Assembly: GCA_958296195.1 (NCBI GenBank)
Contig: OY282455.1
Location: 3,955,809-4,019,808 of the forward strand
Length of the DNA stretch: 64,000 nt
Source: an uncultured Pseudomonadales bacterium
Lineage (GTDB): Bacteria; Pseudomonadota; Gammaproteobacteria; Pseudomonadales; Azotimanducaceae
Direction: 5' to 3'
Part shown: one piece after another, positions 54,282-62,944 of the stretch
Layout of the letters: the number at the start of each line of letters is the position of its first letter
Position numbering within the stretch: the stretch's first letter is position 1
Made by a program: the position numbers and the translations under genes
The notes under the pieces: generated by a model
Seen by the model: only the letters and a program-made list of their open reading frames with translations
What the model was told of the DNA's origin: nothing
Database searches by the model: none

Positions 54282-55357
54282 GAGCGCGTCGCCTCCAGTT
54301 GCGCCCGGCAAACCATGCCGATGAGGGCGGCGCAGACGATGAGGCTGTTGCCCCCATAGCTGATGAACGGCAAGGTCAGCCCCTTGGTGGGCAGGCTGCC
54401 GGTGGTGACGCCGATGTTGATCAGCATCTGCAAGGCCAGCAGCAGCCCCACGCCGTAGCAGACGTAGCCGCCGAACTTGTGGCCCATGCCAAGGACGGCG
54501 CGGGCCGTGCCTAAAATTCGCTGCACCAAAACCGCCAGCAGCGCCAGCAGCGCCACCGCACCGAGCAAGCCAAGCTCCTCGGCCACCACCGCGTAGATGA
54601 AGTCGTTGTGCGCATCCGGCAAATACCAGAGCTTCTGAATGCCGTCTCCAAGGCCAAGGCCAAGCAGTTCGCCGCGGCCAAAGGCGATCAGCGAATGGGT
54701 GAGTTGATAGCCGCTGTCAAAGGCCGTCGCCCAAGGATCGATGAAACTGACCAGCCGCGCCATTCGATAGGGTTGGACCCAAGCCAGGAGAGCCAGCACC
54801 GCCCCGCCAACCAAGATGACCAGCAGGAAGTAGCGCAGACGAATCCCAGCCAGAAACATCATGGCGAACGCCACCCCGCTGAGAACCACCACAGTGCCGA
54901 AGTCCGGCTGCAGCAGCAGCAGCACCGCCATGGCGCCAAACCAGAGCAGCGGCATGCCCAAGGCCGCTGGGGATTCGCGCAAGGCCAGGTCCCGTTTGGC
55001 CAGATAGCCGGCGAAATAGACGATGACGGCGGCCTTGGCCAGTTCCGCCGGCTGCAGGCTGAAGCCGCCTAGCTGCACCCAGCGTTTGGCGCCCCTCACT
55101 TCATCCGCCACCCCGGGGATCAAGATGGCGATGCATAGGGCGACTGCGCCAACCAAGGCCAACTGATGACAGCGCTCCCAAAATTTGAGAGGCACCGCCA
55201 AGACGACCAGAAAGCCGATCAAGGCGATCACGAGGTAGACGCCGTGTTTAAGCAGGTAGGGCGCGTTCATGGCGACGGATGCCGAGGCAACCATGACCAA
55301 GCCCAGGCCTAGAACCAGCCACCAGCAGATGAGCAGCGGCGCATCCAGCCGGATCAT
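54278..55357 (-). CDS. ftsW: Lipid II polymerase FtsW (SEDS family)
   Basis: A polytopic SEDS protein that polymerises septal peptidoglycan with FtsI. The true start is the ATG at 55357 (MIRLDAPLLICWWLVLGLGL), which overlaps the murD stop; the longer frame is spurious. About ten membrane segments are visible. Family marks are GAKRWVQLGGFSLQPAELAK, LLLLQPDFGTVVVLSGVAF and the end region LPTKGLTLPFISYGGNSLIV. The 359 residues are somewhat short (E. coli 414), mainly at the N-terminus. Confidence 0.95.
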   Translation of the reverse strand: MIRLDAPLLICWWLVLGLGLVMVASASVAMNAPYLLKHGVYLVIALIGFLVVLAVPLKFWERCHQLALVGAVALCIAILIPGVADEVRGAKRWVQLGGFSLQPAELAKAAVIVYFAGYLAKRDLALRESPAALGMPLLWFGAMAVLLLLQPDFGTVVVLSGVAFAMMFLAGIRLRYFLLVILVGGAVLALLAWVQPYRMARLVSFIDPWATAFDSGYQLTHSLIAFGRGELLGLGLGDGIQKLWYLPDAHNDFIYAVVAEELGLLGAVALLALLAVLVQRILGTARAVLGMGHKFGGYVCYGVGLLLALQMLINIGVTTGSLPTKGLTLPFISYGGNSLIVCAALIGMVCRAQLEATRS

Positions 55358-56697
55358 GGCGTTAGCTCCCCAACCAGAGCGCGGAAGGTTTCTCCCCGGT
55401 CCTGGAAGTCTCGGAAGTGATCGAAACTCGCGCAGGCCGGGGATAGGAGCACGGTGTCTCCTGGTTCGGCCTCCTTGGCGGCTAGGCGCACGGCGTCGGC
55501 TAGGCAACGGCTGCGCACAACCTGGGTGCGCCGCCCAGCCGCTTCGGCTATCGCCGGGCCGTCCTGCCCGACGGCAATCAAACGGCGTACCCGCTTGGCG
55601 ATGAGGTCCCCCAGCGGGCCAAAGTCGGCGCCTTTGCCAACGCCCCCGGCGATGAGCGTAATGTCGCCGGGTCGAGTGGAAAGGCTGGTCAACGCCGCTT
55701 GGGTGGCGCCGGGGTTGGTCGCCTTGGAGTCGTTGACGTAGGTGACCCCACCGACGACGGAGACGACTTCGCAGCGATGCGCTAGGCCCTTGTAGCCCAG
55801 CACCGCCTCGCCAAGGGCCTCCAAACTGGGGCCAACGCCCAGTTCCCCACCACCGTGGAGCAACGCCAGCGCAGCCATGAAGTTGGCCTCGTTGTGAGCG
55901 CCGGCAAGCGGCAGGCGAGCGGCTTCGAGTACGCCCTCTTCGCCCCGACTCAGCCAACGGACGCCGTCCTTGACGCGAATGCCCCAATGCCCGGCCAGCG
56001 GCGCATCGGCACCGAAGGTCACCAAGCGTTCGAGCGCCCCTGGATCGTCCGGCAGGGTGAGCGGATCGTCCCGATTGGCGACAGTGCGTTCAGCCGCGCG
56101 GTAGATGCGGAGCTTGGCGCGGCGGTAGTCCTCCATCCCGCGGTGCTGGTCAAGGTGGTCGGCGGAGATGTTGAGAATGGTGGCGGCTTGGTAGGGATAG
56201 GTCTGCATGCGCTCCAGTTGAAAGCTGGAAAGCTCCAGCACGTAGCAGTCGCAGTCCGGGCGAATCAGGTCCAGAGCGGCGTCGCCGAGGTTGCCGCCAA
56301 CACCGGGCCGATGGTTCAGCCCGGCGAGGGCATGCCCCACCACGGTGGTCACCGTGCTCTTGCCGTTGGTGCCGGTGACGGCGAAGATGGGCTCGTCAAC
56401 GGCTCGGCAGAACAGGTCTATGTCGCTCAGCACCGGCCGGTCCGCGGCCAGAATTCGCTGCGCCAGCGGGCTTTGCAGGCTTAGGCCCGGGCTCATCACC
56501 ACCCGGTCGAAGCGCCGCAGCTCGATCTCGTCGGCCCCCAGCCGATAGTCCAGGTCAGGGTGCTCGGCCATCGCTTGGCCAAGGCAGGGCGGTTCCGTGC
56601 GGGTGTCGAGGACAACCAGGTCGTCGCTCCCCGCCAGATGGCGCAGGCAGGACAAGCCGGTGACCCCAAGTCCCACAATGAGCGTTCGTTGCGCCAT
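55354..56697 (-). CDS. murD: UDP-N-acetylmuramoyl-L-alanine-D-glutamate ligase
   Basis: MurD adds D-Glu to UDP-MurNAc-L-Ala. Seen: IVGLGVTGLSCLRHLAG, AVTGTNGKSTVTTVVGHALA (ATP site), LELSSFQLERM, NISADHLDQHRGMEDY, HRCEVVSVVGGVTYVNDSKA, TNPGATQAAL and LLSPACASFDHFRDFQDRG. Length 447. It starts 3 bp after the mraY stop and overlaps ftsW by 4 bp. Confidence 0.97.
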   Translation of the reverse strand: MAQRTLIVGLGVTGLSCLRHLAGSDDLVVLDTRTEPPCLGQAMAEHPDLDYRLGADEIELRRFDRVVMSPGLSLQSPLAQRILAADRPVLSDIDLFCRAVDEPIFAVTGTNGKSTVTTVVGHALAGLNHRPGVGGNLGDAALDLIRPDCDCYVLELSSFQLERMQTYPYQAATILNISADHLDQHRGMEDYRRAKLRIYRAAERTVANRDDPLTLPDDPGALERLVTFGADAPLAGHWGIRVKDGVRWLSRGEEGVLEAARLPLAGAHNEANFMAALALLHGGGELGVGPSLEALGEAVLGYKGLAHRCEVVSVVGGVTYVNDSKATNPGATQAALTSLSTRPGDITLIAGGVGKGADFGPLGDLIAKRVRRLIAVGQDGPAIAEAAGRRTQVVRSRCLADAVRLAAKEAEPGDTVLLSPACASFDHFRDFQDRGETFRALVGELTP

Positions 56698-56700
56698 CCG

Positions 56701-57783
56701 CTACCTCAGCTTCAACGTGGAAAGGCCGATGAGCACCAGCACCAAGGTCAAAATCCAGAAGCGGACGATGACCCTAGGCTCCGGCCAGCCCTTCAGTTCA
56801 AAGTGGTGGTGGATGGGCGCCATGCGGAAGATGCGTCGTCCGGTCAGACGGAATGAGGCGACCTGCATGACGACGGAAGCCGTCTCCATGACGAACAGGC
56901 CGCCCATGATGAGCAGCACGATTTCGTGGCGGACGATGACGGCGACCACGGCCAGGGCGGCGCCCAAGGCCAAGGCGCCCACATCGCCCATGATGATCTG
57001 CGCGGGATAGGTGTTGAACCACAGGAAGCCAAGACCGGCGCCGATCAGGGCGCCGCAGAACACCGCCAGTTCGCCGGCCTCCGGTATGTAGGGGATCTGC
57101 AGATAGCTGGCGAACTCGACGTGGCCGGCGAGATAGGCGATCAGCCCCAACCCGGCGCCAACCATGACTGTAGGCAAAATGGCCAAGCCATCCAGGCCAT
57201 CGGTCAGGTTGACCGCATTGCTCATGCCGACAATGACCAAATAGGTCACTACGACGAACCCGACGCCTAGGGGTATGACCACGGCCTTGAAGAAGGGCAC
57301 GATCAGATCCGTTTCGGCGGGAAGTTCGGCGGTCATGTACAGGAGCAGGGCGGTCGCCAAGCCGAACGCCGATTGCCAAGCATATTTCCAGCGGGCCGGC
57401 AGTCCGTCCGAGTTGCGTTGCCGCACCTTGCGGTAGTCATCGACCCAGCCGATTCCACCGAACGCCAGGGTCACCAACAGCACGGTCCAAACGTAGCGGT
57501 TCGCCAACTCTCCCCACAGCAGGGTGGTGGCGACGATGACGATCAGGATCAGGGCGCCGCCCATGGTGGGTGTGCCGGCCTTGTCCAAGTGGCTGGAAGG
57601 CCCGTCGTCGCGGATGGGTTGGCCAATCTGGTGGCGGCTCAGGCGGTCGATGACGAAGGGACCGATCATCAGGGACAGCCCAAGCGCCGTCACCACGCTG
57701 ACCATGGTGCGAAAGGTCAGGTACTGAAAGACGGAAAAGGCGCTGACAAACTGCGCGATGTATTCGGTTAGCCAGAGCAGCAT
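56701..57783 (-). CDS. mraY: Phospho-MurNAc-pentapeptide transferase MraY
   Basis: MraY moves phospho-MurNAc-pentapeptide to undecaprenyl phosphate and so makes lipid I. From the ATG at 57783 ([20 protein letters not shown]) it has 360 residues, the same as E. coli; the first ATG at 57789 lacks a usable spacing to AGGGAG. Signatures: [72 protein letters not shown] and [20 protein letters not shown]. It overlaps murE directly; murF, which usually sits between them, is missing. Confidence 0.97.
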   Translation of the reverse strand: MLLWLTEYIAQFVSAFSVFQYLTFRTMVSVVTALGLSLMIGPFVIDRLSRHQIGQPIRDDGPSSHLDKAGTPTMGGALILIVIVATTLLWGELANRYVWTVLLVTLAFGGIGWVDDYRKVRQRNSDGLPARWKYAWQSAFGLATALLLYMTAELPAETDLIVPFFKAVVIPLGVGFVVVTYLVIVGMSNAVNLTDGLDGLAILPTVMVGAGLGLIAYLAGHVEFASYLQIPYIPEAGELAVFCGALIGAGLGFLWFNTYPAQIIMGDVGALALGAALAVVAVIVRHEIVLLIMGGLFVMETASVVMQVASFRLTGRRIFRMAPIHHHFELKGWPEPRVIVRFWILTLVLVLIGLSTLKLR

Positions 57784-59243
57784 CAGCATCGCTCCCTAGG
57801 GGCGCCCAGCAGTTCGCTGACGAATTGCCGGTCGCTGAACGGGTGCCGGCGACCGGCCACTTCCTGATAGTCCTCATGGCCCTTGCCGGCGACCAACACC
57901 AGATCTTCCGGCCCGGCGCCGCGAATGGCCGCGGCGATGGCGGTGCCTCGATCAATCTCCTGCACCACGGCGGCCCCATCGGCAAGGCCGGCAGCCATGT
58001 CCGCAATGATTTTGCTCGGGTCTTCGCGGCGCGGGTTGTCGCTGGTGAGCCAGACAAGGTCCGCCAACTGGGCCGCCACTCGAGCCATCATGGGCCGTTT
58101 GCCCGTGTCGCGCTCTCCGCCACAGCCGACCACGCAGCCCAACTGCCCTGAGCAGTGGCGCCTAACTGCTTCGAGCACCTTCGCCAAAGCGTCAGGTGTG
58201 TGCGCATAATCGACCACGACGGTCGGAAACCCTGGCTGCCGAAAGAACTCCACGCGCCCCGGAACACCGGGTATGGCCGCGGCGGCGGCAGCGATGTCCG
58301 CGAACGGCAAACCGGCCGCGGCGAGCACGCCAATGGCGGCGCTGAGGTTGGCGAGGCCGAAGTCGCCGCACACTGGCGCGACCAGCTCGGCCCCGCCCCA
58401 AGGGCTCTTCAGCTGGGCGCGCACACCTTGGCGCAGATGCTCGACCCGCTCCCAGCGGAGATCGGCGGAAGGCCCGCCATAGGTGACCACCTGAAGACGC
58501 CGCAGGCTTCGCGCCAACCGACAGCCGAAGTCGTCGCCGATGTTGATGACGGCGCCGCGCAACGAGGGGAATTCAAACAAGCGGCGCTTGGCGCTGCCGT
58601 AGGCGGCGAGGCTGCCGTGGTAGTCCAAGTGATCGCGGGTGAGGTTGGAGAAGACTGCATAGTCGAAAGCGATGTCGTCCGCCCGTCCCTGGGCCAAGGC
58701 ATGGGAGCTCACCTCCAGCGCCGCCCAACGGCAGCCGCGGCGATGCACGCAGGCGAGGCGCTTCTGGGTTCTCACCGCGCTCTCTGTCGTCAGCCGCGAC
58801 GGGGCCAAAGCGCCCGGCTCTCCCCAACCTAGGGTGCCAAGATAGGCGGCCGGCCGGCCTAGCTTGGCCGCCAAGCCGGCGAGCTGATGGGCGATGGTGG
58901 TTTTGCCGTTGGTGCCGGTGACGCCAACGCAGACCATCTTGCGGCTAGGTGCCGCATGAAACCTGGAGGCAAGGGCGCCGCGCCGCTTGCGCAATTCCGG
59001 CACCTGCACCACGGGCGCCGAAAGAGCCGGCAGCGGACGCTCCGCAAGCACGCAGGCCGCCCCCCTTGCGACTGCGGCGGCGGCATACTCGTGTCCGTCG
59101 GCGGCGCCGCCGGCAACGGCAACAAAGGCGTCCCCCGGCTGGACATCCCGAGAGTCATCGCTGACCCCGCTGATCTCAAGAGCCGGCGCTTTGGGCTCAC
59201 CAAGCAGGGTGCGCAAACTCATCCTTAGCCCATTCCCGCTCAT
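57783..59243 (-). CDS. murE: UDP-MurNAc-tripeptide synthetase (meso-DAP-adding)
   Basis: MurE adds meso-diaminopimelate to UDP-MurNAc-L-Ala-D-Glu. The ATP site is [19 protein letters not shown]. The motif DNPRRED (in [20 protein letters not shown]) is the mark of DAP-specific enzymes. Also seen: [38 protein letters not shown] and [16 protein letters not shown]. 486 residues. It overlaps ftsI by 4 bp and mraY by 1 bp or more. No fused MurF part is present. Confidence 0.96.
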   Translation of the reverse strand: MSGNGLRMSLRTLLGEPKAPALEISGVSDDSRDVQPGDAFVAVAGGAADGHEYAAAAVARGAACVLAERPLPALSAPVVQVPELRKRRGALASRFHAAPSRKMVCVGVTGTNGKTTIAHQLAGLAAKLGRPAAYLGTLGWGEPGALAPSRLTTESAVRTQKRLACVHRRGCRWAALEVSSHALAQGRADDIAFDYAVFSNLTRDHLDYHGSLAAYGSAKRRLFEFPSLRGAVINIGDDFGCRLARSLRRLQVVTYGGPSADLRWERVEHLRQGVRAQLKSPWGGAELVAPVCGDFGLANLSAAIGVLAAAGLPFADIAAAAAAIPGVPGRVEFFRQPGFPTVVVDYAHTPDALAKVLEAVRRHCSGQLGCVVGCGGERDTGKRPMMARVAAQLADLVWLTSDNPRREDPSKIIADMAAGLADGAAVVQEIDRGTAIAAAIRGAGPEDLVLVAGKGHEDYQEVAGRRHPFSDRQFVSELLGAPRERC

Positions 59244-60916
59244 GACAGGGTGCTTCCGGCGACGAGCAGTCGGCCCTGATCGGGCGAGACCCCCAAAAGA
59301 CGCATGGCGCGCTCCGTCACCCGGGAGAACACCGGGCCGGCGACGGCGCCGCCGCCAACCTCCTCGCCCTTGGGCTCGTTCACCACAACGACCATGACGA
59401 TCTTCGGCTCAGTCAGGGGCGCCACTCCGGCGAAAAGCGCCAAGTGACGCTTGTCGGTGTAGCCTTCGCGGCCCACGACGCGGGTGGTTCCGGTTTTGCC
59501 GCCGACGCGGTAGCCGGCCACTCGAGCCCCTGGCGCAGTGCCGGAAGGGCTGGCGACGCCCTCCATCATGGCCAGCACCTGGTGGGCCAGCTTGGCGTCA
59601 AACACCCGCTCCCCGGAGGGCGGCCGAGAGCGCTTGATGATGGTGGGCGACACCCGAACACCGCCGTTGGCTAGGGTCAAGTAGGCTTGGGCTAGCTGCA
59701 AAGGCGAAACGCTCAAGCCGTAGCCATAGGCCAAGGTGGCGCGGACGATGCGGCTTCTCAGTTGCGCGTCGTCCATCTTGGCCATGGACTCGCCAGGCAG
59801 CCCGCTGCCGATGAAGGTGTCGGCGCCGGCCCGGTGCAGCGTGTTGTAGATGGCTCGCTCCGGCAGCGCCAACGCCACCTTGGAGATGCCCACCTGGCTG
59901 GACTTCCGCACGACGCCGGCCAGGGTGAGTTCGCCGTAGTTGTTGGGGTCCTCAATCAGCTTGCCGCGTACCGAAAGGTAGCCGGGCGCTGTGTCGATCA
60001 AGGTGTCCGCAGCGTACTGGCCGCTTTCCAGCGCCGCCAGCGCGGCGAAGGGCTTGATGGTCGAGCCCGGTTCGTAGGTGTCGGTGACCGCCCGGTTGCG
60101 CATGCCGGCCAAGGCCGTCGCCAAGGAGGCGTTGGGGTTGTAGGACGGGGAGTTGGCCAAGGCGAGGATTTCCCCGGAGCGGGCGTCCAGAATGACGATG
60201 GAGCCAGAGGCGGCGCCGTGGCCAAGCACGGCGTCCTTGAGCTCCCGGTAGGCGAAGTACTGCAGGCGCAGGTCTATGCTGAGCGCCAGGTCCTGGCCGA
60301 ATCTCGGCGCCTCCACATAGTCGAGGTCACGGATGACGGCGCCCAGCCGGTCCTTCAACACGACCTTGCGTCCATGGCGTCCGCGCAGCCGTTTGTCGAA
60401 GGCGAGCTCCACGCCCTCAAGGCCCACATCGTCCATGTTGGTGATGCCGACCACATGGGCGGCGGTTTCCGCCGCCGGGTAGTAGCGGCGGTACTCGCTG
60501 CGAAAGTGGAGACCCGTGATCTCCAGCGCTCGAATGCGCTCCGCCAAGCGCCAGGAGACCCGCCGCTTCAAGTACACGAAGGATTTGCCTCGTTTGGCGT
60601 CCAATCGTTCGGCAAGCGCTCTAGGAGAGGTTTGCAGCAAAGGAGCTAGGCGCTTGATGTCGCCTTCCGACAGCGTTGCGCGGCTGGGGTCGCTCCACAC
60701 GGAAACCGTCGGTGTGCTGACCGCCAAGGGCTCGCCAAGCCGGTCATAGATGACGCCGCGGTGGGACGGAATGATCTCCTCGCGAACCGAACGAGCATCT
60801 CCCTGATCCTGCAGAAACTCCTTCTCCAGCAGGGTCAGGTGCAGCACCCGGCCGGCCAGCGCGGCGCAGCCGACGAAGAACAGCCAGACAACCAGATGGT
60901 GGCGCCAAGCCTTCAT
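59240..60916 (-). CDS. ftsI: Septal transpeptidase FtsI (PBP3)
   Basis: A class B penicillin-binding protein crosslinking septal wall with FtsW. There is an N-terminal membrane anchor (HHLVVWLFFVGCAALAGRVL), a pedestal domain, then the transpeptidase with SxxK in YEPGSTIKPFAALAAL and KTG in VGGKTGTTRVVGREGY. The second motif reads KSSQVGISK, so the usual SxN is SSQ; the codon is a clear CAG. The 558 residues are normal. It overlaps ftsL and murE by 4 bp each. Confidence 0.96.
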   Translation of the reverse strand: MKAWRHHLVVWLFFVGCAALAGRVLHLTLLEKEFLQDQGDARSVREEIIPSHRGVIYDRLGEPLAVSTPTVSVWSDPSRATLSEGDIKRLAPLLQTSPRALAERLDAKRGKSFVYLKRRVSWRLAERIRALEITGLHFRSEYRRYYPAAETAAHVVGITNMDDVGLEGVELAFDKRLRGRHGRKVVLKDRLGAVIRDLDYVEAPRFGQDLALSIDLRLQYFAYRELKDAVLGHGAASGSIVILDARSGEILALANSPSYNPNASLATALAGMRNRAVTDTYEPGSTIKPFAALAALESGQYAADTLIDTAPGYLSVRGKLIEDPNNYGELTLAGVVRKSSQVGISKVALALPERAIYNTLHRAGADTFIGSGLPGESMAKMDDAQLRSRIVRATLAYGYGLSVSPLQLAQAYLTLANGGVRVSPTIIKRSRPPSGERVFDAKLAHQVLAMMEGVASPSGTAPGARVAGYRVGGKTGTTRVVGREGYTDKRHLALFAGVAPLTEPKIVMVVVVNEPKGEEVGGGAVAGPVFSRVTERAMRLLGVSPDQGRLLVAGSTLS

Positions 60917-61269
60917 CGCGGCACCTGCCGCACTTGGTCGGGAAACCGCATCTTCAGCTCGGTGCGCGCCACCCGCTCGACATTGTAGTAGGCGGACAGG
61001 GCGCCGCGCTCCAGCAGGAGCCGCCCATGCTCGTCGAGCAGGTGATCCTGACGATGACGCACGGCCTCCAGGCCCTTGTGCAGTTGCCGGACCTCATGGG
61101 TCTGCCACACCACCAGCAAGCCGGAAGCGATTACAGAAGCCAGCAACGCCAACAGCACCGCGGCCGAACCCCACTTCAGGCCGCGCACCCGGAAGCGGGC
61201 GGCCTTGGTGCGCTTCGCCGGCCTCGCCTTGGCGGCCTTGCTCTTGGATTTTTTGCGGCCCAGTTTCAT
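60913..61269 (-). CDS. ftsL: Cell division protein FtsL
   Basis: A small bitopic divisome protein of 118 residues. It has a very basic cytoplasmic start (KKSKSKAAKARPAKRTKAAR), one membrane segment (SAAVLLALLASVIASGLLVV) and a periplasmic coiled coil (HEVRQLHKGLEAVRHRQDHL, LDEHGRLLLERGALS), ending in NVERVARTELKMRFPDQ, the usual FtsL end. It overlaps rsmH and ftsI with ATGA on both sides. Confidence 0.93.
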   Translation of the reverse strand: MKLGRKKSKSKAAKARPAKRTKAARFRVRGLKWGSAAVLLALLASVIASGLLVVWQTHEVRQLHKGLEAVRHRQDHLLDEHGRLLLERGALSAYYNVERVARTELKMRFPDQVRQVPR

Positions 61270-62186
61270 GCGGTGCGCTCCAGAACGCGCAGCACCGCGC
61301 TGCGGGCGCGGGGGTTGCGCTGCACTTCCGCCTCGCTGGGACGCAGCGGCCCAGCAGCAATCCGGGCCACCGCCTTGAGTTCCGCAGAGCGCAACGGCAC
61401 CTCCTTGGGCACCGAAGGCGGCGAGCTGCGCTCTCGAAAGAACCGCTTGACGATGCGATCCTCCAAGGAATGAAAGGCGATCACGGCCAAGCGCCCGCCG
61501 ATGGCAAGGGCATTGAACAGCCCTTCCAGCCCGGCCTGCAGTTGGGTTAGCTCCTCGTTGATGAAGATGCGGACGGCTTGAAAAACCCGCGTCGCCCCAT
61601 GCTTACCGCGGGTCGGCCGCGGCTGGCTGGCGGTGACCAGACGCGCCAACTGGCCGGTGGTGGCCAGCGGGCGGGCGGCGCAGATGGCGCGGCTGATGCG
61701 GCCGGCGTAGCGCTCCTCCCCGTAGCGGCGGATGACCTTGGCGATTTCCGCCGCCGGCGCCTTGTTCAACCAAACGGCGGCGGGGAGGCCGCGGTCCTGG
61801 TCCATGCGCATGTCCAAGGGACCGTCGGCGCGGAAGCTGAAGCCCCGCTCCGGGTCGTCCAGCTGGGCGGAGGAAAGCCCAAGATCCATAAGCGCGCCCT
61901 GCACCGCGTTCATGCCGGTGTCCGCCAAGGTCTCCGCGATGTCGCCAAACCAGCCTCGCCGGGGAATGACCCGAGACTCACGTTCCGCCAAGGCCTGAGC
62001 GCATTGAAAGGAATCTGCGTCCCGGTCCAATGCCAGCAGTCGGGCTTGGGGGCCGATGCGCTGCAGCAGTTGGCGGCTGTGGCCGCCCTGGCCGAAGGTG
62101 GCGTCCACGAAGTTGCCCCCCGCCCCGACCAAGGCGATGCTGCTGACGGCCTCAGGGCAAAGGACTGGAGCGTGGGCGGCGTTCAT
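61266..62186 (-). CDS. rsmH: 16S rRNA (cytosine-1402-N4)-methyltransferase
   Basis: RsmH (MraW) methylates C1402 in the P site of 16S rRNA. The start MNAAHAPVLCPEAVSSIALV is typical, with the AdoMet site NFVDATFGQGGHSRQLL and LLALDRDADSF, then GALMDLGLSSAQLDDPERGF, FSFRADGPLDMRMDQ and LAVIAFHSLEDRIVKRFFRE. 306 residues. It overlaps mraZ and ftsL by 4 bp each. Confidence 0.97.
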   Translation of the reverse strand: MNAAHAPVLCPEAVSSIALVGAGGNFVDATFGQGGHSRQLLQRIGPQARLLALDRDADSFQCAQALAERESRVIPRRGWFGDIAETLADTGMNAVQGALMDLGLSSAQLDDPERGFSFRADGPLDMRMDQDRGLPAAVWLNKAPAAEIAKVIRRYGEERYAGRISRAICAARPLATTGQLARLVTASQPRPTRGKHGATRVFQAVRIFINEELTQLQAGLEGLFNALAIGGRLAVIAFHSLEDRIVKRFFRERSSPPSVPKEVPLRSAELKAVARIAAGPLRPSEAEVQRNPRARSAVLRVLERTA

Positions 62187-62665
62187 ATGGATAGCCCGCT
62201 CAGTTCTTGGATCTCGGAAAGAGGGTCTTCCTCGTTCTCCTCCAAGTCTTTACGGAAGCTCTGCATGGTCTCGTTCCAGTTGGCATCGTCCCAGATCTCG
62301 ATCTTTTCGCCCAAGCCGACGAGGCACAGCCTTTTGTCAAGCTCCGCCCATTCGCGCAACTTCGCCGGCAGAAGCAGGCGACCGCTGCCGTCGAGTTCCA
62401 AGTTCACTGCTTGGCCAAGCACTATCTGCTGAATTCGCCGCACCGAGGTGCGGCGGTTGGGCAGATTCTCCAATTTGTCTCGCAATTTTTCCCAAACCGG
62501 GCGAGGATAGAGGCCCAAGCACGGGTCATACGGGCTTACTGTCACCGTCACCGCCCCCTCGGAAAGGTCGGCGACGATTTCGCGATGGCGAGCCGGCAGC
62601 GCCATGCGCCCCTTGGTGTCCAAGGTGGCGCTGGCTATGCCCTGAAATTTGAGCGCATCCGGCAC
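62183..62665 (-). CDS. mraZ: Transcriptional regulator MraZ
   Basis: MraZ is a doughnut-shaped DNA-binding protein with two AbrB-like halves that represses the dcw operon. The start is the GTG at 62665 (AGGG 6 nt upstream), giving 160 residues. The two signature repeats are ATLDTKGRMALPARHREIVA and LELDGSGRLLLPAKLREWAE, each with the DxxGR loop. The longer frame from 62791 runs through the promoter and is rejected. The binding repeats lie directly upstream. Confidence 0.94.
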   Translation of the reverse strand: MPDALKFQGIASATLDTKGRMALPARHREIVADLSEGAVTVTVSPYDPCLGLYPRPVWEKLRDKLENLPNRRTSVRRIQQIVLGQAVNLELDGSGRLLLPAKLREWAELDKRLCLVGLGEKIEIWDDANWNETMQSFRKDLEENEEDPLSEIQELSGLSI

Positions 62666-62678
62666 AGGAAGCCCTATT

Positions 62679-62736
62679 CCCACATATACCCACTTTTTCC
62701 CACCGGCACGGTAAAGAGGGTTTTTCCGCCTGTCAA
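62679..62736 (-). promoter_or_regulatory. dcw promoter with three MraZ boxes
   Basis: On the minus strand a perfect -35 TTGACA (62731-62736), a 17-bp spacer and a weak -10 TACCGT (62708-62713) lead to three GTGGG boxes at 62699-62703, 62689-62693 and 62679-62683, spaced exactly 10 bp. This is the operator pattern on which MraZ binds its own promoter. The boxes lie at and just after the expected start of RNA, so binding would block transcription. Confidence 0.85.
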
Positions 62737-62852
62737 GGCGAAAAAGGGAGAAAAACTGGAATGGAATCCGAGGCTTGCTCCCGAATCCCATAGGGGGGAA
62801 CTGGCTGGGATTGGTCGCCGAAAGCCTCAGCTCCCATAGAGGGACTTGGGTT

Positions 62853-62869
62853 GCGGGGTTTTTCCCCGC
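62853..62869 (-). terminator. GC-rich hairpin between the amidohydrolase gene and dcw
   Basis: A perfect stem GCGGGG/CCCCGC with a five-T loop. It is located 76 bp after the stop of the minus-strand gene at 62945. No T tract follows on the minus strand, so it may be only a weak terminator. Confidence 0.45.
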
Positions 62870-62944
62870 TCTTTGGCGGACGGGTACACCGCGCCTAGGG
62901 GGTTGAGGGCGCGGCTCGATCCCGAACGGCGCCGCAACGCCGCC

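Noticed and set aside
52803-54359. 518-codon open frame opposite murC and ftsQ
   Set aside because: Shadow frame; murC and ftsQ are unambiguous on the other strand.
54278-55987. 569-residue version of FtsW
   Set aside because: The first 210 residues are an out-of-frame reading of murD; true FtsW starts at 55357 with an ATGA overlap.
49487-62665. Claim that peptidoglycan synthesis is incomplete in this organism
   Set aside because: murF, murG, murB and ddl are missing only from this cluster; one window cannot show that they are absent from the genome.
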